Counted from the first letter of the stretch, positions 35,501-42,033 are shown. The stretch is 42,214 bases of DNA from Gnetum montanum (GCA_015680685.1 MNCI01008374.1:151969-194182), one strand, 5' to 3'. The notes: generated by a model from the sequence alone, not told the origin. Program-made: numbers and translations.

Positions 35501-38500
35501 AACATAGACATAATTTATGCAAGACAGCATTTCTTTTTCAATCATCAATCATGTCATACATTATACAGAAGACAAAAATGCCAAAAGGCAAAACCAATGA
35601 GCAATAGCAAGAAATATTTTATAGCAGCAATGAGCTAAGACAAGGAGATCCTATATTGCTTTTCCTTTTTATTATAGTAGGTGAAGCTTTAAGATGCTTG
35701 ATTAAAGAAAAGGCTAATGAAGGAGAGATAAAATTTGTTAATGGCACTTTTATTTTTAGAAGCTGAAGAAAGATGCATCTGGAGTGTTAAAGAAGGCTTG
35801 GCTAATTTTTCCCAAGTTTCAGGCTTGAAAATTAATTTTGATAAAAGCATTTTGTTTCATCTTCATCTTTCAGAGATTAGCACGCAAAGTATTTCAAATG
35901 TGTTAAAATGTGAATAAACTAATCTTCCGAGCAAATATTTGGTTATACCTATATTTTTGGGAAGAACGAAGTTATAATTGTAAACTGGGGTTCCGGCAAT
36001 GATGGCTCAGAGATTAGCTAGTTGCTGAGGAAAGTTTCTAACCATGGCTGGAAGATGACAATTAATTTGCAGTCGTTTTCAATCTGTAATACTAAAATTA
36101 ATGTTCTGGGTTTGGACATAAAAGGAGGTAGTCAAGAAACTACAAAAATTGGAATGTGATTTCCTTTGGCAGAATTTAGAAGAAGGCAAAAATATATATA
36201 TCATCTATCGAATTAGGATAAGGTTTGTTTCCATGGGAATGTGGTGGACTTGTACTCTAAAAGTTACATTATCTGAATATGGCTCTTTTAGGAAAAATAG
36301 CTTGGAGAATTATGAATGAAAATGTAATGTGGGTCAAAGTGATTAAGGTTAAATATTTGAACCACATAAAAAAAATTTAGAATGGCCATATATTATAAAT
36401 GCTTCTGAAATACATGCAAGAGTTGAAAAAGTCCATGCATGGAATAAAAATACTACATGAAATCTGAAGATAGTGAGTATTGGTTATGGAAAAATAAACA
36501 TTCACATAAAGTTGTGGAGGCTTGTGATCCTTTATGCACATGTGAAGTAAATAACAAAGTATTCATTAGAAGAAAGTGTGTCTAATTTCTAAAGTTCTTT
36601 TCTTTTCACTCTCTCTCTCTCTTTTTCAATTGGCACAAAAAAAAGAAATTTTAACTATCGATAATTTGGTAAAGCAAGGATGGATGATGGTTAATAGATG
36701 TTGCTCCCATAAGAATGCATGTGATGGTGGTAATCATATCTGTTTGCACTGCCTTGCAATTGCAAATATCTGGAACAGATTTCAGAAAGCTACAAATCAG
36801 CATTTTATTATGTGAAAATCTTTATAGGATCTTGCAAAAGGTTGGGCTTCAATTAGCAAAACACAATAAATTAATAAAATTTGGAGTGGTTTGCTAGCAC
36901 ATATGATTTTTCAAATCTATAAAAGAAATACAAGAGCTTTTTAAGGGACAGAAATCAATCTAGATAGAGTATGCTGCCTTGCAGTAAAAAAAATTTTAAA
37001 ATAATGTGGTATTCAAAATGGGACTTGACTGCCCAAGTCTTTGAACCTTACACAATTATTATTTTTATTTTCAAAAATAGAACTTAGATTGCTACCTTGA
37101 AATAATTATTTTATTATAAACTTGAACCTATCATTTTGGTTAATCATTAAGATCCCAATATTAATTCTCATTGTACTTCAAATTGTTTTTATTAATATAT
37201 ACTCTTTTCATTTGTTCAAGAAATGACCAATAGCAACTTAATTTAAGCATTGAATACACAAAAAAAAAATCATGACTGTTTGGGTGATGCTTCAGAATGC
37301 TAGGCACAAAACTAAAAGTTTATGAGTGACATTTTTTCTCCAAAAGCATTGATTCCTAATTACTGCTTTACTGTAATTATATTAATTTGAATAGGTAGAA
37401 TGAATATTTTATTAATAGATTCTATTCTTTGTATACATATCTAAGCATCGTTAAAAAATGACTTCTGCCATCTGAATATTCAAAACATTATTTCTCAAGT
37501 AGAGTGTACTCACACACTCGACATATCTTTTATAAATAGGTGTTAGCTTAGTGCAATGAGACTTGACATGGAAACCCCAAGCTAAAGGCTCAATTCCAAT
37601 AGGCAATGTTGAGTTATGGATAAAATTCAGTAAAAAGAAAGGAACTGGTGCAGTCTGATAGAGTCAAGAGTGTCTCAATGGACATAATAAAATACATGCA
37701 ATTTCAGTTTCATAATGAAAAATACCTTTAAAAAATGTTGTTTTTAAGTGCTCCCAAAACCAACAAATGTTCACTAGTGAACCTTCATTTTTCTTATAAT
37801 AAATTTCTAACAATTTATGAAATTTGTAAGTAAATAAAAATATGATACTTGGAGAAACGAAAATGCCACACCAACCTAACGGATGAGTGACTCCAGTAGC
37901 AACTGAGACGGCAATTCCACTTGTAGAAATATGTTGAATAACATTCTTAACTGAAGGTACAAATATGGATTGGGACTTGTCCTTCTTGAGACCTACATTA
38001 TTCACAATACCAACACAAAAAATGTCAAATTTTGTTTCTAGAAATTAACTTGTCTAGCAAGCAAATGAATAAAACAATAAACACATTAAAAACAGTTCTC
38101 ATATATGCCAATATTAACACTTCAGGATATAGACGTCAATTTTGAGAAACCAATAGTTAGACATTAGGTATGAAATGTAGTTAGAATATCATCAGCAACA
38201 CTAAGCATACAGTAACACAAAAATGTTAAAGATAAAATTTAAAGAAAAGGAAGCTAAAAGTTTCTTGTTGAAATGAAATAGAAATCTGCCGAGGTTGAGA
38301 ACTAGAGGTGGTAATGCCAGAGAATAAATGGGAAATTGCAAAACCGAGTTACCTAATAAATGGGCACAGTTTCGTAAATAAGGCAAGCAACATTCTTCCG
38401 GAGCAGATTTGCAGACTTTTTTAGTAGGCAAATACCCATTTGTGAATAGTCATTGAATGTATCGTGCCACCTTAATATGGTCACCCCTATATACTTAACA

Positions 38501-39026
38501 CCTGCTACCATGTTGTTGCGTTGTAATATCAATTTAAGGCTTATATAACATTAGTTGGATGTGTTGTGAAAACCTGAAAATTAACTTCTATAAAAGCTTG
38601 AAATTTATTGTAATAAATAATGAGAATGAAACAGTGATTTTACTTCTAGATAGAGGTATCTAAAAAGGAAATGAAAAAGTCAAAACGAAGGATGTTACAT
38701 TGAAGCCGGATGCAATGAAGTGAATTACAGCCTATTTGAAGTTTTCATAAATACAAAAACCTGGGCATGTTGAACTGCCTCAAACAAAAACAAAACAGAA
38801 CAGGACGAATGAATGTCTATTTATCAACAACTATAGTTTTCGGGTTCGGATTTTACAAGAACCTTCGGTTGAATAAACGGGAGAAATGACCAATGAATTT
38901 AACCTAAATATTTTTTCTAACAAATAAACGAAAACAAAAACTATAAAAAACTCGGAACGGATAAAGAAACGAATAGCAATGAAGAAACAAACTCGACGTT
39001 TCATTGCTAGGCGAGGACGCCCCCAT
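11441..39026 (-). CDS. Mitochondrial carrier family (SLC25) protein, nine-exon gene
   Basis: Exons in order: 39026-38993 (candidate), 37992-37876, 35346-35285, 34991-34755, 34647-34477, 34286-34237, 34015-33883, 11926-11889, 11537-11441. All introns are GT-AG, phases agree, and the model gives 939 nt, 312 aa plus TAA. Three repeats of about 95 aa each carry the family signature PX[DE]XX[KR]: PLDVVK (residues 49-54), PTEVLK (145-150) and PVDTVK (239-244). Glycine-rich matrix-helix motifs follow (LYSGL, LWKGV, LYKG). Members form a six-helix pore in the inner mitochondrial membrane. The sequence resembles the plant uncoupling/dicarboxylate-type carriers often annotated ucpB-like (At4g03115 type); the substrate is not determined. 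The coding sequence is intact although the seventh intron (33882-11927, 21,956 bp) holds viral and transposon DNA. If the first exon is wrong, translation could start at the ATG at 38005 (305 aa). Confidence 0.9.
11889..11926 (-). CDS. Carrier gene, exon 8 (38-nt micro-exon)
   Basis: Acceptor TTTTTGCAG, donor GTTGGTAC. Encodes IVKTEGPQALYK plus two bases, the matrix helix and [LF]YKG motif of the third repeat. It is separated from exon 7 by almost 22 kb and from exon 9 by 351 bp. Confidence 0.88.
12000..12540. other. Intron sequence left of the viral array; no gene
   Basis: Plus-strand open frame 12031-12279 has no recognisable domain and lies in the carrier intron, antisense to it. It is probably chance or transposon-derived. 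The segment 12300-12540 has higher GC and looks like another repeat, but was not identified. Confidence 0.3.
12541..12548 (-). promoter_or_regulatory. Partial tRNA-Met primer-binding site, end of minus copy
   Basis: Reads TGGTATCA on the minus strand, the first eight bases of the TGGTATCAGAGC complement of plant initiator tRNA-Met. Similarity to the plus copy stops here, so the viral sequence ends inside its own primer site. Confidence 0.7.
12563..12748 (-). pseudogene. Viral polyprotein N-terminus, minus copy
   Basis: Open frame starting MTTPPPNTPEIEHPSCSYS, closely matching the plus-copy frame at 25094. It lies downstream of the viral TATA box and poly(A) signal and runs toward the primer site, so I infer that it is the start of the viral polyprotein with the primer site inside the coding sequence. 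A TAG at 12565-12563 stands where the plus copy has TGG. Confidence 0.6.
13011..13016 (-). terminator. Viral poly(A) signal, minus copy
   Basis: AATAAA on the minus strand, about 40 nt below the viral TATA box. In pararetroviruses a signal so close to the cap is bypassed on the first pass and used on the second. A host transcript arriving from exon 7 would meet it as an ordinary internal signal, in sense orientation. Confidence 0.55.
13056..13144 (-). promoter_or_regulatory. Viral promoter, minus copy
   Basis: TATATATA at 13063-13056, with a TGACGTAA motif (as-1-like TGACG core) at 13144-13137 about 75 nt upstream. The spacing recalls the promoter layout of caulimoviruses. It points to the minus strand, the same direction as the host gene, about 1.1 kb upstream of exon 8. 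Confidence 0.55.
13187..13834 (-). pseudogene. Viral polyprotein C-terminal tail, minus copy
   Basis: In frame with RNase H. Starts near MNALPDALTREM (the end of the RNase H region, compare LADALTR of retroelements) and continues for about 200 residues of unrecognised sequence to a TAA at 13189-13187 that the plus copy shares. Stops at 13471-13469 (TAA) and 13270-13268 (TGA) interrupt it; the plus copy has CAA and CGA at those places. No known domain; function unknown. Confidence 0.6.
13835..15304 (-). pseudogene. Viral reverse transcriptase and RNase H, minus copy
   Basis: Frame pieces 15220-14708 and 14701-13883 carry, in order, ARMVINYIPLN, the FDYKSGYHQIKI block, the MPFGLKNA block, the catalytic YIDD (14614-14603) and the RNase H acidic residues in NTDASYDVWGAVLL, the WPTEKE block and LRTDSSNL. 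This is the canonical Caulimoviridae order, RT then RNase H with no integrase. Stops: TAG 15307-15305, TGA 14710-14708 (in the thumb-side strand before MPFG), TAG 13885-13883 and TAG 13870-13868. The reading frame does not change across the whole region. Confidence 0.88.
15305..15800 (-). pseudogene. Viral aspartic protease, minus copy
   Basis: Contains FLDTGATLNFA, the retropepsin active site, followed by IGKEFLVLSIQGR and a VPRIPPEL linker toward the reverse transcriptase. In frame with coat protein upstream. In the family it would cleave the polyprotein. Ends at TAG 15307-15305, where the plus copy has CAG. Confidence 0.8.
15801..17692 (-). pseudogene. Viral coiled coil and coat protein, minus copy
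   Basis: Begins with a heptad-rich segment (17690-17340; EEIRQLNYL, NQIEEKLQEVWEHVEHYEHM, a basic KDHRRKKKDRK run), then a coat protein core containing DKIRYWWDNSTDEAKNQVV. A lysine/arginine-rich nucleic-acid-binding stretch follows, then the CCHC knuckle CYRCKEKGHYAYEC (16453-16412) and an acidic EYLEDEDEDDEPEP tail, the order seen in caulimovirid coat proteins. Stops: TAG 16909-16907, TAG 16168-16166, TAG 16102-16100. No frameshift was found against the plus copy's conserved parts. Confidence 0.85.
17693..18404 (-). pseudogene. Viral movement protein, minus copy, 5'-truncated
   Basis: Matches the second half of the movement protein in the plus copy (from IIGNGFDDDP onward), including CVEIHGVKLLPGSVYAAIGA and the FQLTNTVFMNHKLKWGV block of the 30K superfamily. 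Similarity ends abruptly at 18404. Stops at TAG 18298-18296 (plus copy CAG) and TGA 17797-17795 (plus copy GGA). Movement proteins of this family form plasmodesmal tubules for cell-to-cell spread. Confidence 0.8.
18405..18571. repeat. Patchwork join between the two viral copies
   Basis: 18405-18471 is a plus-oriented copy of 67 nt from the movement-protein gene (source-like sequence at 19347-19413). It runs into a 9-bp inverted repeat, GTTACATTA at 18461-18469 and TAATGTAAC at 18474-18482. A second fragment of the same source follows (20 bp at 18496-18515 identical to 18431-18450). A 13-bp phrase AACCAGAACCAAA occurs at about 18480 and again at about 18559. Several short templated pieces in both orientations make up the join. 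Confidence 0.85.
18533..18716 (+). pseudogene. Viral polyprotein segment upstream of movement protein, plus copy
   Basis: Open frame reading VACVEAIVNQNQTFCSPP, then QLEFANELAKIASKSADERK and a short rest, ending with TAG at 18714. Its composition looks coding, and it leads into the next frame at about 18715, where a frameshift must separate it from ALERLGKTNATLDDFVLV. The ATG at 18516 is inside the join patchwork and is unlikely to be the viral start. Confidence 0.5.
18717..20203 (+). pseudogene. Viral movement protein, plus copy
   Basis: One frame throughout, broken by TGA at 18938-18940 and ended by TAA at 20201-20203, where the minus copy reads through. From 19025 it carries the 30K-superfamily movement domain: AILDIKGNGIRPVFLPFF, YVHLGQIDIIVSP, TLLDSRIIGNG with the conserved aspartate, then CVEIHGVKLL and the FQLTNTVFMNHKLKW strands. 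A serine-rich linker (PSSSASSSRGS) follows. It is the only copy with the N-terminal half of this domain. Confidence 0.85.
20204..22069 (+). pseudogene. Viral coiled coil and coat protein, plus copy
   Basis: Same order as the minus copy: coiled coil, coat core, basic run, CCHC knuckle CYRCKEKGHYAYEC (21383-21424), acidic tail. Breaks: a 2-nt loss near 20357, TGA 20406-20408, TAA 20535-20537, and a 14-nt tandem duplication of GTGGATATGAAG-type sequence near 20830-20851. The longest open stretch is 20903 to the next shift near 22070. Confidence 0.85.
22070..22740 (+). pseudogene. Viral aspartic protease, plus copy
   Basis: Frame entered through a 7-nt tandem duplication (CAACATC twice, near 22068-22081). 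Carries FLDTGATLNFA with the catalytic D-T-G codons at 22182-22190 and IGKEFLVLSIQGR. Frame is lost again at a 2-nt gain near 22735, before the reverse transcriptase palm. The 38 nt at 22387-22424 recur at the right end of the array (25302-25339). Confidence 0.8.
22741..23985 (+). pseudogene. Viral reverse transcriptase and RNase H, plus copy
   Basis: Longest intact stretch of the virus: 22790-23962 open without a break. Motifs in order: ARMVINYIPLN, FDCKSGYHQIKI (the minus copy has FDYKSG), MPFGLKNAPAQF, catalytic YIDD (23231-23242), then RNase H with NTDASYDVWGAVLL, WPAEKEILAAIKGLEKF and PRTDSSNL. TAG at 23960-23962 follows FAWW; the minus copy has the same stop. Not functional as a whole because the surrounding polyprotein is broken. 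Confidence 0.9.
23986..24658 (+). pseudogene. Viral polyprotein C-terminal tail, plus copy
   Basis: In frame with RNase H past the shared TAG. Same unrecognised tail as in the minus copy: tryptophan-rich EEWKQWPLENLENRVAWC, then TSSISRLYPNIDLFINM and a LARLLRLYAEC-like helix. Breaks: TAA 24407-24409 and TAA 24494-24496. The shared terminal TAA is at 24656-24658, about 120 nt before the TATA box. I do not recognise the domain. Confidence 0.6.
24698..24786 (+). promoter_or_regulatory. Viral promoter, plus copy
   Basis: TGACGTAA at 24698-24705 (TGACG core as in the as-1 element of caulimovirus promoters) and TATATATA at 24779-24786. Transcription would start near 24810-24820 and run rightward out of the array, antisense to the host gene. 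Confidence 0.55.
24826..24831 (+). terminator. Viral poly(A) signal, plus copy
   Basis: AATAAA about 40 nt after the TATA box, mirroring the minus copy at 13016-13011. Its place in the leader is typical of the terminally redundant pregenomic RNA of pararetroviruses. Confidence 0.55.
24927..24996 (+). repeat. Repeated GCTATGCGGC motif in viral leader
   Basis: GCTATGCGGC occurs at 24927-24936 and 24987-24996, 60 nt apart, in the untranslated leader between poly(A) signal and first ATG. The second copy runs into GCGGCACCGC, which can form a short hairpin. Both motifs are mirrored in the minus copy near 12845-12915. Confidence 0.5.
25094..25306 (+). pseudogene. Viral polyprotein N-terminus, plus copy
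   Basis: Starts MTTPPPNTPEIEHPSCSYS, proline/serine-rich, and reads directly into the primer site (codons for T-G-I-R-A). It stays open past the site to 25438, but from 25307 the frame is chimeric: a protease fragment, then non-viral DNA. Position after TATA box and leader suggests the true polyprotein start (inference). Confidence 0.6.
25294..25306 (+). promoter_or_regulatory. tRNA-Met primer-binding site, plus copy
   Basis: TGGTATCAGAGCC, complementary to the 3' end of plant initiator tRNA-Met, the primer for minus-strand DNA synthesis in Caulimoviridae. It marks the right-hand viral end. Confidence 0.85.
25302..25339 (+). repeat. 38-nt protease-gene filler at the right viral end
   Basis: Matches 22387-22424 with one difference (C at the place where 22387-22424 has T, giving GCACCATACACC). 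The minus copy's protease also has the C. The join is at a shared GAGCCAA, so a template switch from primer site to protease gene is likely. Confidence 0.8.
25420..26430 (-). pseudogene. Ty3/gypsy integrase C-terminus and 3' region, remnant
   Basis: At 26428-26213 the minus frame shows the conserved tail of plant Ty3/gypsy integrase: ERLINLNMLDKNWLAALSMH, then KAFNKQCHALRIRKVKLQLG and DKVLY. A decayed W-K-G-P-Y-I-type block follows near 26180-26150. The A-rich stretch down to 25500 and the phrase TCACACCCTTTACA at 25453 match 3970-4440 of the left-hand element, so it is the same family in the same orientation. It adjoins the virus; the rest of the element is not seen on the other side. Confidence 0.6.
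26431..27990. other. Intron sequence, nothing recognised
   Basis: No domain, RNA gene or clear repeat apart from a short inverted echo: the phrase GAAGTTTCTATTATTGAACA near 26465 is the reverse complement of part of 25379-25400, next to the viral end. The open frame 27389-27574 has no recognisable features. Confidence 0.35.
28000..28110 (+). mobile_element. tRNA-derived SINE
   Basis: An A-box-like CTCACTTGTTTAGAGC at 28003 and a B-box GTTCGACCC at 28046-28054 are about 43 nt apart, as in tRNA genes. There is no convincing cloverleaf and the sequence continues into a non-tRNA body, so this is a SINE head and not a tRNA gene. Confidence 0.5.
28111..28834. other. Intron sequence, nothing recognised
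   Basis: AT-rich, no credible frame or repeat seen. Confidence 0.35.
28835..30706. repeat. Foldback element with 0.9-kb arms
   Basis: Left arm 28835-29749 and right arm 29792-30706 are imperfect inverted repeats around a spacer of about 42 nt. Matching landmarks: GGTCAACACCTTTTGGATAC (28851) against GTATCCAAAAGGTATTGACC (30671), and the ACCAGTTCTTACTTAGACA region (29724-29742) against TGTCTAAGCAAGAACTGGT (29801-29819). The left arm has about 85 extra bases near 28890-28975. No target duplication or transposase was recognised. It lies in the carrier intron. Confidence 0.75.
30206..30303 (+). repeat. 53-bp tandem duplication in the right foldback arm
   Basis: ATGAAAGTTCCCTCATCC and the next 27 bases occur at 30206 and again at 30259. 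The left arm has one copy only, so this duplication arose after the inverted repeat formed. Confidence 0.85.
30707..32222. other. Intron sequence, mostly unrecognised
   Basis: No coding region. At 31889-31934 a weak tRNA-like pair (TGGTAAGGTG and GGGTTTTAACTC) might be another SINE head, but its box spacing (about 35 nt) is short. Confidence 0.3.
32223..33660 (+). pseudogene. Non-LTR retrotransposon reverse transcriptase relic
   Basis: Plus-strand frames show the non-LTR RT order: CFVDIVKAFDLV (motif A region), KIGVKHGYPLSPTLFDIFID (motif B; a basic-G-V-x-x-G-x-P-L-S-P-x-L-F pattern), LLYVDDDALIS with the catalytic YVDD at 32577-32588, then a C-terminal region with a cysteine/histidine cluster (PCRLCRSKALEDELHVFIFC, 33449-33508). 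Several stops and shifts separate the pieces. Opposite strand to the host gene, inside the giant intron. Confidence 0.7.
33883..34015 (-). CDS. Carrier gene, exon 7
   Basis: Acceptor CATGCAG, donor GTATGTTG. Encodes the fifth helix and the third signature, TAPVDTVKTRLMMQ, ending GFHCAYM. It is the last exon before the 21,956-bp intron. Confidence 0.92.
34237..34286 (-). CDS. Carrier gene, exon 6
   Basis: 50 nt between GTAACAG-type acceptor and GTACAG donor, encoding VLLHLTPLREGFFLHL plus two bases of a split serine codon. This is the loop between repeats 2 and 3. Confidence 0.88.
34477..34647 (-). CDS. Carrier gene, exon 5
   Basis: 171 nt, acceptor GTATTCAG, donor GTTATT. Encodes VRLQMNS, the matrix helix with EIVSKEGVTSLWKGVGPA and the fourth helix ARAAALTASQLVTYDESKQ. 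Confidence 0.92.
34755..34991 (-). CDS. Carrier gene, exon 4
   Basis: 237 nt, acceptor TTTTTCTAG, donor GTTGGC. Encodes the first matrix helix and LYSGL, the second helix LARSLIYGGLRIGLYEP, the third helix KIASGMLSGSIATALTNP and the second signature PTEVLK. Confidence 0.93.
35021..35234. repeat. 73-bp minisatellite, three copies
   Basis: Units start ATAAATTTGATTTCACAAAC at 35021, 35094 and 35167; the first two are nearly identical and the third is diverged at its end. The array fills most of the 293-bp intron 3 of the carrier gene. Confidence 0.9.
35285..35346 (-). CDS. Carrier gene, exon 3
   Basis: 62 nt completing the split codon for D51 of the first signature: DVVKVRLQMESMGRRAALTG and M. 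Acceptor AATATCAG, donor GTAATAC. Confidence 0.92.
35620..36900 (+). pseudogene. L1-type LINE reverse transcriptase relic
   Basis: Motifs in plus frames: LRQGDPILLFLFIIVGEALR (RQGDP at 35638-35652), then the catalytic aspartate pair lost to an indel near 35735. After that come FSQVSGLKINFDKS and LPSKYLVIPIFLG, typical of plant L1 RT. Near 36660-36790 the zf-RVT-like NLVKQGWMMVNRCC region with HICLHC and IWNRF follows. Stops and shifts break it throughout. It is antisense to the host gene, in carrier intron 2. Confidence 0.75.
36901..37542. other. Intron sequence, nothing recognised
   Basis: AT-rich, no credible gene; probably the end of the LINE and plain intron. Confidence 0.3.
37543..37600 (+). 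mobile_element. tRNA-derived SINE head
   Basis: TTAGCTTAGTG at 37543-37553 resembles an A box and GGCTCAATTCC at 37587-37597 a B box; the 44-nt spacing is that of tRNA genes. The interior does not pair as a tRNA. Confidence 0.45.
37876..37992 (-). CDS. Carrier gene, exon 2 (first helix)
   Basis: Encodes KNVIQHISTSGIAVSVATGV and THPL, the first transmembrane helix leading into the first signature, ending with the first base of the D51 codon; donor GTTGGTG. Acceptor AATAATGTAG is plausible. If the upstream exon is not used, the ATG at 38005 would open the same frame with five other residues. Confidence 0.9.
   Translation of the reverse strand, partial: VSRRTSPNPYLYLQLRMLFNIFLQVELPSQLLLESLIR
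38006..38992. other. Putative intron 1; no gene
   Basis: No credible coding frame. It would be a 1,000-bp intron (38992-37993) if the first-exon model is right. Confidence 0.35.
38993..39026 (-). CDS. Carrier gene, candidate exon 1
   Basis: ATG at 39026 opens MGASSPSNETS plus one base; the phase fits exon 2 exactly and gives a short hydrophilic N-terminus, usual for this family, which often lacks a presequence. The donor GTTTGT is weak. The surrounding 250 bp are clearly richer in CpG than the rest of the window, as expected of an unmethylated promoter region. Confidence 0.5.
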
Positions 39027-39270
39027 TGGAAAGCAAATTATCTCTCTCCCGACTGTAGTCTCTAGCTCTATGTCTGACCCATGCTGAGAGAACCATCAAA
39101 ATTGCTAATGGAGATCCCACTCGGAAGCAAGGAGAACGCTGTTTGACGCCGTTTCACCAACAGCGATCTTGCGGGAAATTCCAGGATATTTATTCCGTAA
39201 ACGGCATCTGTGGAGGGAGAGGAATGACGTCCAACTACAGTGTATTCGTCTGGGTGTAGATATATATATC
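39027..39270 (-). promoter_or_regulatory. Candidate promoter and 5' UTR of the carrier gene
   Basis: CpG-rich (GACGCCG, GCGGG, CCGTAAACGGC, GACGTC) in a CpG-poor window. A TATATATAT run at 39269-39261 on the minus strand lies about 235 nt before the candidate start codon. Upstream ATGs occur in the would-be UTR near 39099 and 39087, so TATA use and start choice are uncertain. Confidence 0.4.
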
Positions 39271-39339
39271 TCTTATGTACAAGGTAGTTGAGAACGTACG
39301 GCTTACAAAAGTCAATCAAGTTGTAGCTTCTCAACTATT

Positions 39340-40237
39340 TGCAAAAGTTTTACAAAAGACATTTAATAACACCATATCATCAGCATGGTAGATAACACCG
39401 TTCTACTTCTCCCATCCTGTACTTTAAAAGGTTACTCCCCGGTGAAAATTTTGAATATTAAACAAAAAGTTTTAGGAATAAATTACAGTAAAAAAAATTG
39501 TTAGCCTAAGTTTGAAATGGAGGATGGGGAGGGGTAGAGGGTATTGTCTTTAGTGTTGGTAGCTAGCATGCACTTCAGAGGGAAGGAAATCTCTGGTTAG
39601 CCAACCTTTAAGATAATCTAGTTCAATGTGGTCGCTGCCCTGGCATGAAGCCTCTTCTTTTCTATTTCTCTTCATTTTTTTCATCCTTCTTATCTACTCA
39701 TCTAAATCTTCTCTACATATGCTTTAGTTAATTTTTACATAATTTTTGTTCATGTTATCTTAATTTTTTGTCTAGTAGCTGCTAGATATAGCAGTTTGTT
39801 GTAGATGTGGTTTTTTTTTTTTTTATTCTTTCTAGTTTCTTTCTACAATTGTTTCTTGCTACCTTCTTTCTGCCATTCTTTTAATTTTGTTGGAGATTTG
39901 CAAAGTTGTTGTGAGAGAGTTGATGTAGACTATATAATTTCAAAAGAAGGCTAAGTAGACATCGGTTGGTATGATAGTTTTAATTTTATTTATGGGAATT
40001 TGTTGAGGGGATGTGGGTATTATGTTTATGTTTTGATAAGGGATATATATGGTAGTGTTAGTTTTTTTTTCATAGGTTATTTGTTGAATTTAGTAATTAT
40101 TTGGGGTTGTTGATATTATGTTGTTATTGTTATAAGGGTGTATGTAGTGTGTGTTTATTTTTCTTTTTAAAAAAAGTTAGAGAGGTTTGTAAAGTAGTTA
40201 TTTTTTAGGATAAAGTCAAGTTAGATGTATAGTATGT
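39340..40237. other. Intergenic; low-complexity and repeat-like
   Basis: No gene. Contains a pyrimidine-rich block near 39650-39840 and, from about 39990, a diverged unit of the TAGGTTATTTGTT...GTATGTAGT repeat seen again at 40500 and 41895. Confidence 0.35.
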
Positions 40238-42033
40238 AAGACATGCCTTTGGGGTAGTAGCATACGGTGTGCAAATAGGGTGTTAGTACCAGGCTTTGAA
40301 CTAACACCTTCACTAACAAACATGTACAAGGGTACAAACTGGCCAATGGGCCATGCTCTTGTAGAGTAGTTTTTATTAATGGATTCATTGTTTGATTAAG
40401 GTATTTACATGTTTAAGTTAGTGACTTGTATGGGGTTGGATTTGTGCAATTTCTTAATGTTATTTTATTATATGGGAGGTAGTGAAGTGTTTTTTATTAT
40501 ATAGGTTATTTGTTCAATTCAACAAATTATTTAGAGCATGTGATGTTATAAAGGTGTATGTAGTATTAGTTTGTATTTTTTTTAAAAAAAATTATATATA
40601 GCTTTGCAGAGTACTTACTTAGAGGGTGCATACTTTGTAAGTTTAAGGTATATATAGTTTTATAAAAGTTTGTAATATTGTTGTACTTGAATTTTGTAGG
40701 TTACAAATGATACAATATTAATGAGCGGCAGGTACCCCTATGCCCAACCATACAAATCACAAGCGTTTATGCACAATCCAATCAAATTCTGTGGATGGGA
40801 CTAGTTGTGGCATCTATATTGTTAAGCATTGATCGTAGGACGCTGTCTTCCCATTTAGACTAGTGGTATCTTTGTCACATATGGTTTAGTCCAAAGTGAG
40901 GCATATGATAATTGATGTTGATAGGCAATGATTACTCAATGATAAACATAATTGAAAATGAAATTTAAATCTAAGTAATGAAGGTAATGTAAATCTACAC
41001 TAGCCTAGAGTGATGAGCATCTGGTCCTAGCATACTGTACATGTGTTGGGCTCATGTAACTGTTACTAGGTTATGCTACTAGTGTTATGCTACTGGGTGA
41101 ACTAAGCAATAACACTACTAGGATTACCTAACAATTACATTTAAACACTCGAAACCAGTTGTACTCATTCTGCTTTTCTAATAAATAAGAAAGTAAAGTA
41201 CTTGAAAATGTAAATGATTAAACTAAGAAAACAGTAAAAACTATGTTAAGTAAAATAGTAAAAACTAAGAGGATGTTGTAATGATGATAAGCAATCTCGA
41301 TCTTTATTTCTGGTCATGAACTGTGCCCAAGTGCACTTCACTCAAATAAAGATTCCATACAATTGCTCAACACCACACTGACTTTATTGCTAAAACTACA
41401 AAATGAAACTGCAAGAGTCTACCTAAGGATGGAATAAAAGTTCTTTGGATCATGTGTCCAAGTGTTGTATTTATAGGCAAGCACACATCCTGCGATATCG
41501 AATATCCAATGTCATAACTTGTGCTTCGATATCAAGGCTAAGATATCGAGTATTCAATATTGGGGATCCAATATCTTAGCTTACAAAAAACATGATTTAT
41601 AATGATTTTTTTTTTTGAGGAAAATGTTAGATCTATGTAAGACATGCTTCAATGGTAGCAACATAATAACTACATAGGAAGTGCAAAGTGGTGGTGCTAT
41701 TGGGTTCTATGAGTATAAAAGTTTATGTTAATGTTTGTCTAGGTGGATGGGTGTAGGGCATGGTTAGTGTTTGTTTTTCTTTAATTATTATAGATTGGTT
41801 TGTAAAGTAGTTATTTAGGGGCAGCATACATGGTATGTTTATGGGTATTATAAGGGGTATATATTGTAGTGTTAGTTTTTTTTTTATGGATAGGTTATTT
41901 ATTCAATTCAACAAACTATTTAGTGTGTGTGATGTTATAAAGATGTGTGTAGTATTAGTTTGTATTTTTTAAAATTATGGATAGCTTTGTAGAGTAGTTG
42001 CTTAGAGGGTGCATACATTATATGTATAGAGGT
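40238..42033. repeat. 1.3-1.4-kb tandem-like duplication around LTR copies
   Basis: GTAAGACATGC at 40238 recurs at 41638. The block GGTTATTTGTTCAATTCAAC with its following CTTAGAGGGTGCATAC at 40505-40650 recurs at 41893-42015, each followed by an LTR start (40719, 42034). Unit plus LTR thus occurs twice. Confidence 0.65.
40719..41605 (-). mobile_element. LTR copy D, probably solo
   Basis: Starts TAATGAGCGGCAGGTACCCC and aligns with copy C over its length; TATAAATA near 41469-41476 on the minus strand, AATAAAG near 41300. No primer site next to it, so it looks like a solo LTR. Confidence 0.65.

Noticed and set aside
39068-39334. 88-aa minus-strand frame upstream of the carrier gene
   Set aside because: No known domain, spans the likely TATA box, and does not splice in frame to the carrier; probably promoter and UTR sequence.
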